In this document: piece after piece, positions 9,564 to 18,199 of the stretch
How positions within the stretch are numbered: position 1 is the stretch's first letter
How the letters are laid out: the number at the start of each line of letters is the position of its first letter
Assembly (NCBI RefSeq): GCF_007845645.1
Contig: NZ_VCQV01000019.1
Location: 1-64,000 of the forward strand
Source of the DNA: Leekyejoonella antrihumi
GTDB taxonomy: Bacteria > Actinomycetota > Actinomycetes > Actinomycetales > Dermatophilaceae
DNA: 64,000 nt
Reading direction: 5' to 3'
The notes under the pieces: generated by a model
Database searches by the model: none
The model's input: only the letters and a program-made list of their open reading frames with translations
Told to the model about the DNA's origin: nothing
Made by a program: the position numbers and the translations under genes

Positions 9564-10577
9564 ATGGTCAAGATGACTGACGTCGCAGCAGCCGCCGGAG
9601 TGTCGAGTACGACTGTCTCGCACGTGCTGAATGCCACCCGGCCGGTGAGCGAAGCGCTGCGCGCCAAGGTCTTTCAGGCCGTGGCCGACACCGGCTACAC
9701 CCCCAACAGCGTTGCCAGGGCGCTCGCGACACAGAACACCATGCTCATCGGCATCGTCATGTCCTTCCTGTCCAACCCGTTCTTCGCGCCGCTCGTCTCG
9801 GACATCGACAAGACCGCCCGCAGGCGCGGCTACACCCTGCTGCTCACCGAGAACCACGAGAACACCGTCGATGAGTCCAAGCAGGTCAAGGTGATGCTCG
9901 ATCGTCGCGTCGACGGCGTGATCCTTGCTCCCGCAGCCCGCGACCTCGAGCCGGTGCTCGACATCCTCGCGAACAGCGGCACCCCAACGGTGCTGATCGA
10001 CCGCTTCGGCGACCGCCGGTTCGATGAGGTTGGCGTCGAAAACATCGAACCCACAGCCCAGCTCGTGGCTCACCTGGTTGAGCACGGCCACGACCGAATC
10101 GGCTTCATCAGCGGCCACACGGGGCTGTCCACGACGGTCGAACGCCTCGAGGGCTACCGCTTGGGGATCGAACGGGCGGGCCTCTCGTTTGATCGCAAGC
10201 TGGTCCGATCCGGCGGCTCGCAGATCGACCCTGCACGCCGGGCCGTGAGTGCGCTGCTGGCGACTTCCCGTCCCCCGACGGCGATCATCACGGCAAACAA
10301 CGCGATGACCATCGGTGCGCTGCGTGGTCTGCGCGATCTTGGGCGCCGAGTCCCCGACGACGTCGCCCTCGCAGCATTCGATGACTTCGAGTGGGCAGAC
10401 CTGATGTCACCGGCGCTCACCACGATCGCGCAGCCCATCCCCGAGATGGGCAGACTTGCGACCAAGCAGCTGCTGCGTCGCATCGGCGGATACACCGGCG
10501 AGACTGAACGGCACGCCCTTCCACCCACGTTCCACCGCAGACGGTCCTGTGGCTGCAGCGAGACCCGAGCGCAATGA
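9564..10577 (+). CDS. LacI family transcriptional regulator
   Basis: Sugar-responsive repressor, 337 residues. The start is ATG 9564, with GGGAGG eight bases upstream. The N-terminal helix-turn-helix and hinge are complete (VKMTDVAAAAGVSSTTVSHVLNATRPVSEALRAKVFQ). A periplasmic-binding-protein-like sensor domain with LIGIVMSFLSNPFFAPLV and AAFDDFEWADLMSP follows. It is divergent from the sugar importer and first in an operon with two kinases; its stop overlaps the next start as ATGA. It probably binds the palindrome at 9434-9463. Confidence 0.93.
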   Translation: MVKMTDVAAAAGVSSTTVSHVLNATRPVSEALRAKVFQAVADTGYTPNSVARALATQNTMLIGIVMSFLSNPFFAPLVSDIDKTARRRGYTLLLTENHENTVDESKQVKVMLDRRVDGVILAPAARDLEPVLDILANSGTPTVLIDRFGDRRFDEVGVENIEPTAQLVAHLVEHGHDRIGFISGHTGLSTTVERLEGYRLGIERAGLSFDRKLVRSGGSQIDPARRAVSALLATSRPPTAIITANNAMTIGALRGLRDLGRRVPDDVALAAFDDFEWADLMSPALTTIAQPIPEMGRLATKQLLRRIGGYTGETERHALPPTFHRRRSCGCSETRAQ

Positions 10578-11266
10578 GCGGTCATCATCGGCAGGGCATC
10601 ACCTCTTCCACGCTGACCGACCTCGTAGACCGGGCACGCCGCCTCATCGTTCCGGGAGAGCGCCGGCTGCTCGGCATCGCCGGCCCGCCCGGGGTTGGCA
10701 AGAGCACCCTCGCGGCAGCGCTGTGTGGCGAACTCGGCGCCGACGCAGTCCGCGTGCCCCTTGACGGATTTCACCTGGCCAACGAGGTGCTGGCCGACCT
10801 CGGCCTCACGTCACGCAAGGGAGCGCCCGAGACGTTTGACGCCAGCGGCTTTCGCGCGCTGCTCATACGCCTACGCGCACAGGACGAACCGATCGTCTAC
10901 GCGCCAGAGTTCCACCGTGAGATCGAGCAGGCCGTATCCGGTGCGCTGCCGATCCCACGAGACGCACCGCTCATCGTGGTCGAGGGCAACTACCTGCTGC
11001 TGAACTCCGGCCCGTGGCAGGGGATCAGGGACCTCCTGGACGACGTCTGGTATCTCACGCTCGCCGACGACACCAGGCTGGATCGCCTCATTCATCGCCA
11101 CCAGCTCCACGGGCGATCAGCAGTCGACGCGAAGGCCTGGACCTTCGGCAACGACGAGCGCAACGCAGCCGTGGTCGAGGCCTCCGCCATACGCGCCGAC
11201 CTCGTCGTGTCGCTGTCCCCGAACGCCAGTGGCGAGGCGTCATCGGGCAACCCAGAGGAGAGTTGA
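10574..11266 (+). CDS. P-loop sugar/nucleoside kinase, FrcK/uridine-kinase-like
   Basis: ATP-dependent kinase of the phosphoribulokinase/uridine/pantothenate kinase fold, 230 residues. The Walker A is GIAGPPGVGKSTLAAAL (about residues 31-47); VPLDGFHLANEVL and VVEGNYLLLNSGPW are the matching family motifs. Such proteins accompany fructose-type ABC operons as FrcK. The start overlaps the lacI stop and its own TGA overlaps the ribokinase ATG. It probably phosphorylates the imported sugar or a derivative; the exact acceptor is unknown. Confidence 0.82.
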   Translation: MSGHHRQGITSSTLTDLVDRARRLIVPGERRLLGIAGPPGVGKSTLAAALCGELGADAVRVPLDGFHLANEVLADLGLTSRKGAPETFDASGFRALLIRLRAQDEPIVYAPEFHREIEQAVSGALPIPRDAPLIVVEGNYLLLNSGPWQGIRDLLDDVWYLTLADDTRLDRLIHRHQLHGRSAVDAKAWTFGNDERNAAVVEASAIRADLVVSLSPNASGEASSGNPEES

Positions 11267-12195
11267 TGGCACCGCCCGCAGCACACGTCGTCGTCGTCGG
11301 AAGCATCAACCTGGACCTCAGCGTGGCCGTGCCGCGGCTTCCGGGCGGCGGCGAGACTCTGCTGGCCACCGGGATCACGCGCAGCCCTGGCGGCAAGGGC
11401 GCGAACCAGGCGGTGGCGGCCGCCCGTGCGGCCGGCGCTCGCACCTCGATGGTCGGCGCACTGGGTGACGACGCCGAGGGCCACCTGCTGCGCAAGGCCC
11501 TGGCCGACAGCGGGGTCGGCCGCGCCGGCGTCGCCACCGTCGACGGTCCGAGCGGGCAAGCCTTCATCACGGTTGACGAACATGGCGAGAACACGATCAT
11601 CGTCGTCGCCGGCGCGAACGGACATGTCCAGGTCAATGCCGCGGCGCTGGCCATCATCCGGTCGGCCGGCATCGTGCTCGGCCAGCTCGAGGTGCCGCAG
11701 GATGTGCTTGCCGAAGCGGCTGCTGCCCGGAAGGAAGGAGTCGCATTCGTTCTCAACGCCGCCCCCTCGGCCCCGCTGGAGCCGGCGCTGCAGGCGGAGG
11801 TAGACGTGCTGATCGTCAACGAGCACGAGGCCCGCGACCTTGCTGGGCGCGACGACCTCGAGGATGCACTCAACCACCTGGTGGCGTTGTTCCCGGTCGT
11901 GGTGATCACGCTCGGCGCACAGGGTGCGCAGCTCCTCCGGTATGCAGAGCCGACGATCACGGTCGCCGCGCCATCTGTGCAGGCGGTGGACACCGTGGCT
12001 GCAGGTGACACCTTCTGCGGGGTGCTGGCTGCGGCGCTGGCCGGTGGCATGGGGTACCGGTCCGCGCTCGAACATGCCTGTGCTGCAGCCTCGCTGGCGG
12101 TTCAGTCGCCCGGCGCACAGACGTCGGTGCCGCTGCGCGAAGAGGTCGCCGCTCAGCATGCGCTGTTCTATGGTGGAAGTGCCGCAGAGAGCTGA
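11266..12195 (+). CDS. rbsK: Ribokinase (PfkB family carbohydrate kinase)
   Basis: Cytoplasmic sugar kinase, 309 residues. The start is ATG 11266, inside the overlap TGATG with the preceding stop and downstream of GAGGAG. PfkB signature 1 is visible as SPGGKGANQAVAAARAGA-like sequence near residues 38-55. Signature 2, with the catalytic Asp, is DTVAAGDTFCGVLAAAL near residues 245-262. GSINLDLSVAVPRLP at the N-terminus is typical of ribokinase rather than fructokinase. It is last in the lacI-kinase-kinase operon, beside the sugar importer. Confidence 0.85.
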   Translation: MAPPAAHVVVVGSINLDLSVAVPRLPGGGETLLATGITRSPGGKGANQAVAAARAAGARTSMVGALGDDAEGHLLRKALADSGVGRAGVATVDGPSGQAFITVDEHGENTIIVVAGANGHVQVNAAALAIIRSAGIVLGQLEVPQDVLAEAAAARKEGVAFVLNAAPSAPLEPALQAEVDVLIVNEHEARDLAGRDDLEDALNHLVALFPVVVITLGAQGAQLLRYAEPTITVAAPSVQAVDTVAAGDTFCGVLAAALAGGMGYRSALEHACAAASLAVQSPGAQTSVPLREEVAAQHALFYGGSAAES

Positions 12196-12207
12196 CCGGC
12201 CACATCG

Positions 12208-12283
12208 CGCCGAGAGGCATACCTACCCGGTGAGCGGCATACCAAATTGGTGGACCTGTCGGGGTGAAGTATGCCTGTCGGCG
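12208..12283. repeat. Palindromic-ended 76-bp repeat, copy 2
   Basis: Same orientation and nearly the same sequence as 6264-6340, differing at a few bases. Here the right arm has one mismatch (CCTGTCGGCG). It lies between the convergent ends of rbsK and the monooxygenase/reductase gene. The two copies thus bracket the whole sugar island. Confidence 0.8.
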
Positions 12284-12286
12284 AGG

Positions 12287-14665
12287 CTACGGGCGCCAGC
12301 GGCGGTGGCGGGTGCCTTGTTCACCTTCGCGGATCAGCTGCAGCCGCGGCTTCGGACCGTCGGTGCGGCCGGTCTGCGGCTTACGGCGACCCGCCCGCCA
12401 CGGCATCGGCCACACGGCTCCGGGACCGTCGTAGTCCTGCTCGATCGCCGCATGCAGCGTCCAGTTCGGCTCATAAAGGTGCACGCGACCGAGCGCGCAC
12501 AGATCGGCGCGGCCGGCCATCAGCAGCGAGTTCACGTCGTCGTAGGAGGAGATCACCCCGACCGCGATGGTCGGCACCCCGAGCCGGTTGCGGATCGCGT
12601 CGGCATACGGCGTCTGATAGCTGCGGCCGAATGCGGGTCGCTCGTCCGAGGTGACCTGCCCCGTCGATACGTCGATCGCCGCGGCACCTGCATCAACAAA
12701 CGCTCGCGCCACCTCCAGCGCGTCGTCCAGGCTCTGTCCGTCCGACACCCAGTCGGTCGCCGAGATCCGCACTGTCATCGGGCGATCCGCTGGCCACACC
12801 TCCTGCATCGCCCGGAACACCTCCAGCGGATACCGCAGCCGGGCGTGCACATCCCCGCCGAGCTCGTCGGTGCGCTTGTTCGTCACCGGTGACAAGAACC
12901 CGGAGAGCAGGTAGCCGTGCGCACAGTGCAGCTCGAGCACGTCGAAGCCGGCCCGCGCCGACCGCCGAGCTGCGTTCACGAACTCCTCCCGTATGCCGTC
13001 CAGCTCAGACCGCGTCAGCTCTCGCGGCACCTGGTTCACACCTTCGCGATACGGCACGGGCGAGGCCGCTGCAACCTGCCAGTTGTCAGCATCCAGAGGC
13101 TGGTCGATGCCCTCCCACATCAGCTTGGTCGAGCCCTTCGCACCCGAGTGACCCAGCTGTATGCCGATCCGCGCCGAGGATGACGCGTGCACGAAGTCCA
13201 CCACCCGCGCCCAGCTGTCCCGCTGGGCGTCCGCCCACATCCCCGTGCATCCCGGGGTGATGCGCCCTCCGGGAGAGGTGCACACCATCTCGGTCATCAC
13301 CAGGCCGGCGCCTCCCAGCGCCTTGCCGCCCAGGTGGACCAGATGGAAGTCCCCCGGCAGCCCGTCGGTCGCGACGTACTGGTCCATCGGCGAGACGATC
13401 ACCCGGTTGTTCAGCTGCATCCCCTCGCCGGATCGGGTGCGCAGCGTCACCGGCGTAAACATCGGCGGCGCAATCTCATCGGCGCCGACGTGCTGCGCGA
13501 ACCACTCGTCACACCGTGCCACGAACTCCGGATCACGCACCCGCAGGTTGTCATAGGTCACCCGCCGCGACCGGGTCATGATGTTGAACGCGAACTGGAT
13601 CGGGTCCTGCTCGACATATTGCCCCAGGTGCTCGAACCACTCCAGGCTGGCCTGCGCCGCGCGCTGGGTCGACTCGACGACGGGCTTGCGCTCCGCCTCA
13701 TAGGTGACCAGTGCTTCATCAACACTGACCGACTCGTGCAGGCAGGCCGCAAGTGACAGGGCGTCCTCCATCGCGAGCTTGGTGCCCGAGCCGATCGAGA
13801 AGTGCGCGGTGTGCGCGGCGTCCCCCAGGATCACCACGTTCTCGTGCCGCCAGGTCTGGTTGCGCACCGTGGCAAAGCTGATCCACCGCGAGTTGTTGGC
13901 GATCACCTCGTGCCCGTCGAGCACGTCGGCGAACAGCTCCTTGATCATCGCGATCGACTTCTCGTCCGACTCCCCCGGCGCGAACTCCCGGTCGGCGAAC
14001 GCGTCGAAGCCGGCCGCCCGCCATACCTGCGAGGCCATCTCGACGATGAAGGTGGATCCCGTCGCGTCGAAGGGGTATCCGTGGATCTGCATCACCCCGG
14101 CCGGCGTCTGCGCGATGTAGAACTTGAACGCGTCGAAGACCTTGTCGGTCGCCAGCCACATGTATCTGCAGTCGCGAACGTCGATGGCGGGGCCAAACGT
14201 GTCGGCGTAGCGGGCGCGCACGGCGGAGTTCACCCCATCCGCGGCCACCACCAGGTCGTGGCTGGCCGACAGCTCCTCGACGTCCGGCGCCTGCGTCTGG
14301 AAGTGCACGGTGACCCCGAGCTGCGCGCACCGCTCCTGGAGGATCTGCAGCAGCCGCTTGCGCGACATCGCGGCGAACCCATGTCCGCCACTGGTGATCA
14401 CCTGGCCCTTGAAGTGCACATCGATGTCGTCCCAGACCGCGAACTCCCGCTGCATCTGGTCGTATACAGCCTGATCGGCATGCTCGATGCCGCCCTGGGT
14501 CTCGTCGCTGAAGACCACCCCGAAGCCGAATGTGTCGTCCGCTGCATTGCGCTCCCACACGGTGATGTCGTGCGAGGTGCCGCCCTGCTGGGCGAGCTGC
14601 TGGGCCAGGGCCGCGAAGTAGAGCCCACCGGGGCCGCCGCCGATCACTGCGATACGCATACTCAA
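12287..14665 (-). CDS. Bifunctional aryl-CoA monooxygenase/reductase (2-aminobenzoyl-CoA monooxygenase/reductase or salicylyl-CoA 5-hydroxylase type)
   Basis: A fusion of two flavoenzymes, 792 residues. The N-terminal half is a class A FAD monooxygenase: GGGPGGLYFAALAQQLAQQ near residue 10, and GDAAHTAHFSIGSGTKLAMED near 290-310. The C-terminal half, from about residue 400, is an old-yellow-enzyme oxidoreductase (NRVIVSPMDQY, IQLGHSGAKGST, LHCAHGYLLSGFLSPVTN). This architecture is that of AbmA, which hydroxylates and dearomatises 2-aminobenzoyl-CoA, and of salicylyl-CoA hydroxylase. The neighbours favour the aminobenzoate role. The start is TTG 14665 or ATG 14659; GAAGG sits nine bases before the TTG. 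It is divergent from the acyl-CoA dehydrogenase. Confidence 0.88.
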   Translation of the reverse strand: MSMRIAVIGGGPGGLYFAALAQQLAQQGGTSHDITVWERNAADDTFGFGVVFSDETQGGIEHADQAVYDQMQREFAVWDDIDVHFKGQVITSGGHGFAAMSRKRLLQILQERCAQLGVTVHFQTQAPDVEELSASHDLVVAADGVNSAVRARYADTFGPAIDVRDCRYMWLATDKVFDAFKFYIAQTPAGVMQIHGYPFDATGSTFIVEMASQVWRAAGFDAFADREFAPGESDEKSIAMIKELFADVLDGHEVIANNSRWISFATVRNQTWRHENVVILGDAAHTAHFSIGSGTKLAMEDALSLAACLHESVSVDEALVTYEAERKPVVESTQRAAQASLEWFEHLGQYVEQDPIQFAFNIMTRSRRVTYDNLRVRDPEFVARCDEWFAQHVGADEIAPPMFTPVTLRTRSGEGMQLNNRVIVSPMDQYVATDGLPGDFHLVHLGGKALGGAGLVMTEMVCTSPGGRITPGCTGMWADAQRDSWARVVDFVHASSSARIGIQLGHSGAKGSTKLMWEGIDQPLDADNWQVAAASPVPYREGVNQVPRELTRSELDGIREEFVNAARRSARAGFDVLELHCAHGYLLSGFLSPVTNKRTDELGGDVHARLRYPLEVFRAMQEVWPADRPMTVRISATDWVSDGQSLDDALEVARAFVDAGAAAIDVSTGQVTSDERPAFGRSYQTPYADAIRNRLGVPTIAVGVISSYDDVNSLLMAGRADLCALGRVHLYEPNWTLHAAIEQDYDGPGAVWPMPWRAGRRKPQTGRTDGPKPRLQLIREGEQGTRHRRWRP

Positions 14666-14677
14666 AATATAGCGCCT

Positions 14678-14698
14678 TCTTGACGGTCGTAGTCAAGA
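14678..14698. promoter_or_regulatory. Inverted repeat in the aryl-CoA divergent promoter, candidate PaaX-type operator
   Basis: TCTTGAC (14678-14684) and GTCAAGA (14692-14698) form a perfect 7-bp inverted repeat with a 7-bp spacer, in the 50-base gap between the two divergent aryl-CoA genes. The first 14 bases recur with one change upstream of the CoA ligase at 22374-22391. The PaaX-family regulator in the cluster is the natural candidate protein. Confidence 0.55.
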
Positions 14699-14715
14699 CG
14701 CAATAGGTTGGGTTC

Positions 14716-15999
14716 GTGACTGGGACCAGCAACGCCTACGCCCTGACGCCGTCGCAACGCGACTACATCGAGCACGTGCGACGCGTCGCGCGGGAGCACC
14801 TGCTCGACATTCCGGCGGTGCACGGCGGCGTCAACCGGCCGTTGATCCGTGCGCTCGGCGAGCACGGGCTGCTACGCGGCCTGTTCGGCGGGCGCCCCGA
14901 CGAGCCCGCCCAGGATGCGGCCGCGCTGCAGCTGTGCCTGCTGCGCGAGACCCTTGCCACCGTCACCACCGAGGCCGAGACTGCGCTGGCTCTGCAGGGA
15001 CTGGGGTCCTACCCGATCCTGCAGTCCGGCTCCGCCCAGGTCGTCGAGCGCTGGATCCCCGGCGTGATCGACGGCTCGGTCGTCGCTGCCTTTGCGCTGT
15101 CCGAGGCAGACGCCGGCTCGGATGCCGCGGCACTCTCGCTGGAAGCCCGCCCCACCGATGGCGGGTGGCAGCTGCACGGCGAGAAGTGCTGGATCTCCAA
15201 CGCTCCCGAGGCCGACGTCTACACGGTCTTCGCGCGGACCACCCCCGGTGCAGGCTCCCGCGGTGTCACCGCCTTCGTGGTGCCGGGCGACGCTCCCGGC
15301 CTGACCGGTGAGTCTCTCGACATGGTCGCGCCACACGCCCTGGGCACCTTGACCTTCGACGACGTGCGAGTCACCACCGAGGACGTCCTCGGCGAGGTGG
15401 ATGCCGGATTCCGCGTGGCCATGCGCACTCTCGACCTTTTCCGACCGAGTGTGGGCGCCTTCACCGTCGGCATGGCCCAGGCCGCACTCGACGCCGCCGT
15501 GCGGTGGTCCTGCACCCGACAGGTCTATGGCGACCGCCTCGTCGCACAGCAGTCCGTCGCGCACACGCTGGCCGAGATGGCGACCCGCATCGAGGGCAGT
15601 CGGCTGCTCGTGCGCGCCGCCGCCACCGCGTACGACAGTGGTGCACCGCGCGAGCAGATCACCAGCGCCGCCGCCATGGCCAAGCTCTTCGCCACCGAGT
15701 CCGCCCAGTGGGTCGTCGACCAGTCCGTGCAGCTGCACGGTGCCCGCGGCCTGCAAAAGGGCCACCTGCTCGAACGCCTCTACCGCGAGGTGCGCGCCCC
15801 GCGCATCTACGAGGGAGCCTCCGAGGTGCAGCGCACCATCATCGGCCGCGGCCTGATCCGGGCGTATGACGCGCGCCCACCGCACGCCGAGGGAGCCACG
15901 GGCGGGCCTCCCCCGGACGCGGCCCGACGGGTCGGCTGGCACACCGCATACAGCCCCGACCAGGGCGCCACCTCACATCACCGGGAGCAGCACTCATGA
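14716..15999 (+). CDS. Acyl-CoA dehydrogenase family protein
   Basis: FAD-dependent dehydrogenase, 427 residues, GTG start at 14716, very close to the divergent promoter. Family signatures are AFALSEADAGSDAAALS (substrate-binding loop, about residues 115-130), KCWISNAPEADVYTVFART, and the C-terminal LHGARGLQKGHLLERLYREVRAPRIYEGASEVQRTI. In CoA-dependent aminobenzoate degradation, an enzyme of this type would oxidise the ring-reduced cyclohexene-carboxyl-CoA intermediate; that is inference from context. An extra C-terminal tail of about 40 residues is low-complexity. ATGA overlap with the hydratase gene. Confidence 0.88.
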   Translation: MTGTSNAYALTPSQRDYIEHVRRVAREHLLDIPAVHGGVNRPLIRALGEHGLLRGLFGGRPDEPAQDAAALQLCLLRETLATVTTEAETALALQGLGSYPILQSGSAQVVERWIPGVIDGSVVAAFALSEADAGSDAAALSLEARPTDGGWQLHGEKCWISNAPEADVYTVFARTTPGAGSRGVTAFVVPGDAPGLTGESLDMVAPHALGTLTFDDVRVTTEDVLGEVDAGFRVAMRTLDLFRPSVGAFTVGMAQAALDAAVRWSCTRQVYGDRLVAQQSVAHTLAEMATRIEGSRLLVRAAATAYDSGAPREQITSAAAMAKLFATESAQWVVDQSVQLHGARGLQKGHLLERLYREVRAPRIYEGASEVQRTIIGRGLIRAYDARPPHAEGATGGPPPDAARRVGWHTAYSPDQGATSHHREQHS

Positions 16000-16823
16000 C
16001 GCGCTATCGAGGTTCGGTCCCACTGACCAGCGACTGGCAGCACTTCCGGTTCGAGGTCGCCGACGGCGTCGGCACGGTCACCCTGAACCGGCCCGAAAAG
16101 ATGAACCCGCTGACGTTCGAAAGCTATGCGGACCTGCGGGACCTGCTGCACGAGCTGCCGCACCACGACGACGTGAAGGTCCTCGTGATCCGCGGCGAGG
16201 GTCGCGGGTTCTGCGGCGGAGGCGACGTCAACGAGATCATCGGTGAGCTGATCAAGATGGACGCGCACGACCTGATGGGCTTCACCAAGATGACCGGTGA
16301 CACCATCCGCGCGATGCGCGAGTGCCCGGTGCCGATCATCGCCGGGATCCAGGGCATCGCCGCGGGCGCCGGGTCGGTGCTCGCGATCGCGTCCGACTTC
16401 CGAGTCTGCACTGCCCGTGCGAAGTTCGCGTTCCTCTTCACCAAAGTCGGCCTCTCCGGGGGCGACATGGGGGCCGCCTACCTGCTGCCCCGGCTGGTCG
16501 GCTACGGCCGCGCCACGCAGCTGCTGATGCTCGGCGACACGATCGACGCACAGACCGCCGACCGCTACGGGCTCGTGTCACAGCTGGTGGGCGAGGACGA
16601 GCTGGACGACGCCTGCGAGGCGCTGGCCCGCCGACTCGCGGACGGCCCGACGATGGCCTACGCACAGACCAAGTCGCTGATCACCCGCGAGCTGGACATG
16701 CCGATCGGATCCGCGATGGAGCTCGACGCGATGACGCAAGCGCTGCTGATGACCAGCGCCGACCACAGCGAGTTCCACGCGGCGTTCAACGAGAAGCGCG
16801 ACCCACGCTGGACCGGCCGATGA
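15996..16823 (+). CDS. Enoyl-CoA hydratase/isomerase family protein
   Basis: Crotonase-fold enzyme, 275 residues. The oxyanion-hole segments are EGRGFCGGGDVNEI (about residues 68-81) and IAGIQGIAAGAGSVLAIASDFRV (about 113-135), with SGGDMGAAYLLPRLVGYGRA after them. It probably hydrates or opens a ring-derived acyl-CoA in the aryl-CoA pathway. It is coupled on both sides by ATGA overlaps, to the acyl-CoA dehydrogenase and to the SDR. Confidence 0.88.
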   Translation: MTRYRGSVPLTSDWQHFRFEVADGVGTVTLNRPEKMNPLTFESYADLRDLLHELPHHDDVKVLVIRGEGRGFCGGGDVNEIIGELIKMDAHDLMGFTKMTGDTIRAMRECPVPIIAGIQGIAAGAGSVLAIASDFRVCTARAKFAFLFTKVGLSGGDMGAAYLLPRLVGYGRATQLLMLGDTIDAQTADRYGLVSQLVGEDELDDACEALARRLADGPTMAYAQTKSLITRELDMPIGSAMELDAMTQALLMTSADHSEFHAAFNEKRDPRWTGR

Positions 16824-17575
16824 CCTCGCGAATCGCCCTGGTGACCGGTGCCTCTGCCGGGATCGGCGCATCATGTGCAGCCGCGCTCAGCGCCGCCGGG
16901 CATCGAGTCGCGCTGATGGCCCGCGGCGAGTCAGCACTCCAAACGGTCGCAGCCACGCTTCCGGGCCAGACGCTGGTCGTGCCCGGTGATGTCACCTCGC
17001 GCGATTCGGTGGAGGCCACCTTCGCGCAGGTCGAGCAGCACTGGGGCCCCGTCGAGGTGCTGGTGCACTGCGCCGGCAGCGGCGCGTCGAAACCACTGGT
17101 GGACACCAGCGACGACCAGTGGCAGCAGATGCTCGACCTCAACCTCACGGCGCCGTTCCGCTGCCTACGCCGAGCCCTCCCGGGTATGACGAGTGCGGGC
17201 TTCGGTCGCATCGTGGTCGTGGCGAGCGTGGTGGCCAAGCGGGGAGAGTCCCGCGTGGCGGCATACACCGCCAGCAAGCACGGCGCGCTCGGGCTCGTGC
17301 GCGCCGCCGCCGCGGAGGTGGCCCGGACCGGCGTGACGGTCAACGCGGTGTGCCCCGGATACGTCGACACCCCGATGACCGAGTCGACCATCTCGGCCAT
17401 CGCCTCGCGCAAGGACATCTCGCACGAGCAGGCCCGCGAGCTGCTCGGATGCCGCCAGCCGATCGGGCGCCTGGTGACCCCGGACGAGGTGGCAGACGCG
17501 GTCATGCTGTGCGTCGGCTCCGGCGCGATCACCGGCCAGGGCATCAACGTCGACGGAGGAGCCGTGCAGTCCTGA
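16820..17575 (+). CDS. Short-chain dehydrogenase/reductase (3-hydroxyacyl-CoA dehydrogenase-like)
   Basis: NAD(P)-dependent oxidoreductase, 251 residues. The ATG at 16820 overlaps the hydratase stop. Cofactor motif is TGASAGIGASCAAAL (residues 9-23); the catalytic segment has Ser in VVASVV and YTASKHGALG (YxxxK); NAVCPGYVDTPM is typical of the classical SDR family. In this operon it would oxidise the hydroxyacyl-CoA formed by the hydratase. Confidence 0.85.
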   Translation: MTSRIALVTGASAGIGASCAAALSAAGHRVALMARGESALQTVAATLPGQTLVVPGDVTSRDSVEATFAQVEQHWGPVEVLVHCAGSGASKPLVDTSDDQWQQMLDLNLTAPFRCLRRALPGMTSAGFGRIVVVASVVAKRGESRVAAYTASKHGALGLVRAAAAEVARTGVTVNAVCPGYVDTPMTESTISAIASRKDISHEQARELLGCRQPIGRLVTPDEVADAVMLCVGSGAITGQGINVDGGAVQS

Positions 17576-17601
17576 AACTCCACGAAACTTTCCACCTCAA
17601 G

Positions 17602-17617
17602 CGGGCGGCACCGCCCG
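17602..17617 (+). promoter_or_regulatory. Short GC hairpin before the ridA leader
   Basis: CGGGCGG and CCGCCCG form a perfect 7-bp stem with a 2-base CA turn, between the SDR stop and the ridA leader ORF. There is no following T-run. A -10-like TACGCT lies a little downstream, so the site may be a weak terminator or promoter-proximal structure. Confidence 0.3.
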
Positions 17618-17657
17618 GCTCTGCAGGCTACGCTCGACATTTGGAGAGGATCCGGTC

Positions 17658-17723
17658 ATGAACAGCCCACGAAGTGCTCACCCCACACGCTCCGCTCAAT
17701 CCTTCGGGAGGTTCCCGTCATGA
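17658..17723 (+). CDS. Small leader ORF (21 aa) of the bridge-element family, coupled to ridA
   Basis: ATG at 17658 is preceded by GGAGAGGA at a good distance. The peptide begins MNSPRSAHPTRS, and its TGA overlaps the ridA ATG as ATGA. The DNA is homologous to the leader before uraH (39322-39378), to the one before the SDR at 26532-26600, and to the tandem copies in helR: it shares ATGAACA-CCCACGAAGT at the start and CTTCGGGAGG near the end. CGAAG can pair with CTTCG, bringing the GGGAGG ribosome binding site of ridA into or beside a stem. It is probably a cis-acting translational leader rather than a functional peptide. Confidence 0.5.
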   Translation: MNSPRSAHPTRSAQSFGRFPS

Positions 17724-18148
17724 AGTCACAGAAGCACGTGCTGCGCGCGGACCCTCCATCGCTGGCGGCCGCGCAAGGCTTTTCGCACGCGGTGCTGGCC
17801 TTTGGCACGACCGTGTTCCTCGGCGGCCAGACCGGCATGGCCGCCGACGGCTCGATCGTCGAGGGCGGCGTCGTGCCGCAGTTCGAGCAGGCGCTCACGA
17901 ATCTGCTCACCGCCCTGGCCGAGACGGGCGGGACACCGGCCGACCTGGTGAACCTCACGATCTACATCGTCGACATGGACGACTATCAGGCACACAGCCG
18001 TGAGATCCGGGGGGTGTGGAAGCGTCTGGTGGGCAACGACTACCCCGCCATGGCAGGCATCGGTGTCTCCCGACTCTGGGATGTGGAGGCGGTGGTCGAG
18101 CTGCAGGGGTCTGCGGCGCTGGCCAACGTCGCCGGTCGAGCCATCTGA
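17720..18148 (+). CDS. RidA family enamine/imine deaminase
   Basis: Small YjgF/YER057c/UK114 protein, 142 residues. The start is ATG 17720, with GGGAGG eight bases upstream. Family features are TTVFLGGQTGMAADGSIV, QFEQALTNLLTALAETGGTPADLVNLTIYIVDM, and the C-terminal GVSRLWDVEAVVELQGSA carrying the conserved Arg. RidA proteins hydrolyse enamines/imines to ketones and ammonia. The aminobenzoyl-CoA monooxygenase/reductase product is an enamine-type 2-amino cyclohexenone, so a dedicated RidA here makes chemical sense. It is convergent with the amidohydrolase. Confidence 0.88.
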   Translation: MKSQKHVLRADPPSLAAAQGFSHAVLAFGTTVFLGGQTGMAADGSIVEGGVVPQFEQALTNLLTALAETGGTPADLVNLTIYIVDMDDYQAHSREIRGVWKRLVGNDYPAMAGIGVSRLWDVEAVVELQGSAALANVAGRAI

Positions 18149-18199
18149 GCGCACAGCGCGCCGCTGAACCGGCACCCGAATCAAGGGTCTCCGGTCAAC

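Noticed and set aside
11014-11265. Long 5' extension of ribokinase
   Set aside because: It overlaps the upstream kinase in another frame; ATG 11266 has a Shine-Dalgarno and gives the normal RbsK N-terminus.
13802-14683. + strand open frames opposite the monooxygenase/reductase
   Set aside because: Mirror frames of a well-supported 792-residue flavoenzyme; composition typical of antisense frames in GC-rich DNA.
17576-17600. Further degenerate bridge-element copy after the SDR stop (CCACGAAACTTTCCACC)
   Set aside because: The similarity is too short to separate from chance; noted only as a possible remnant.
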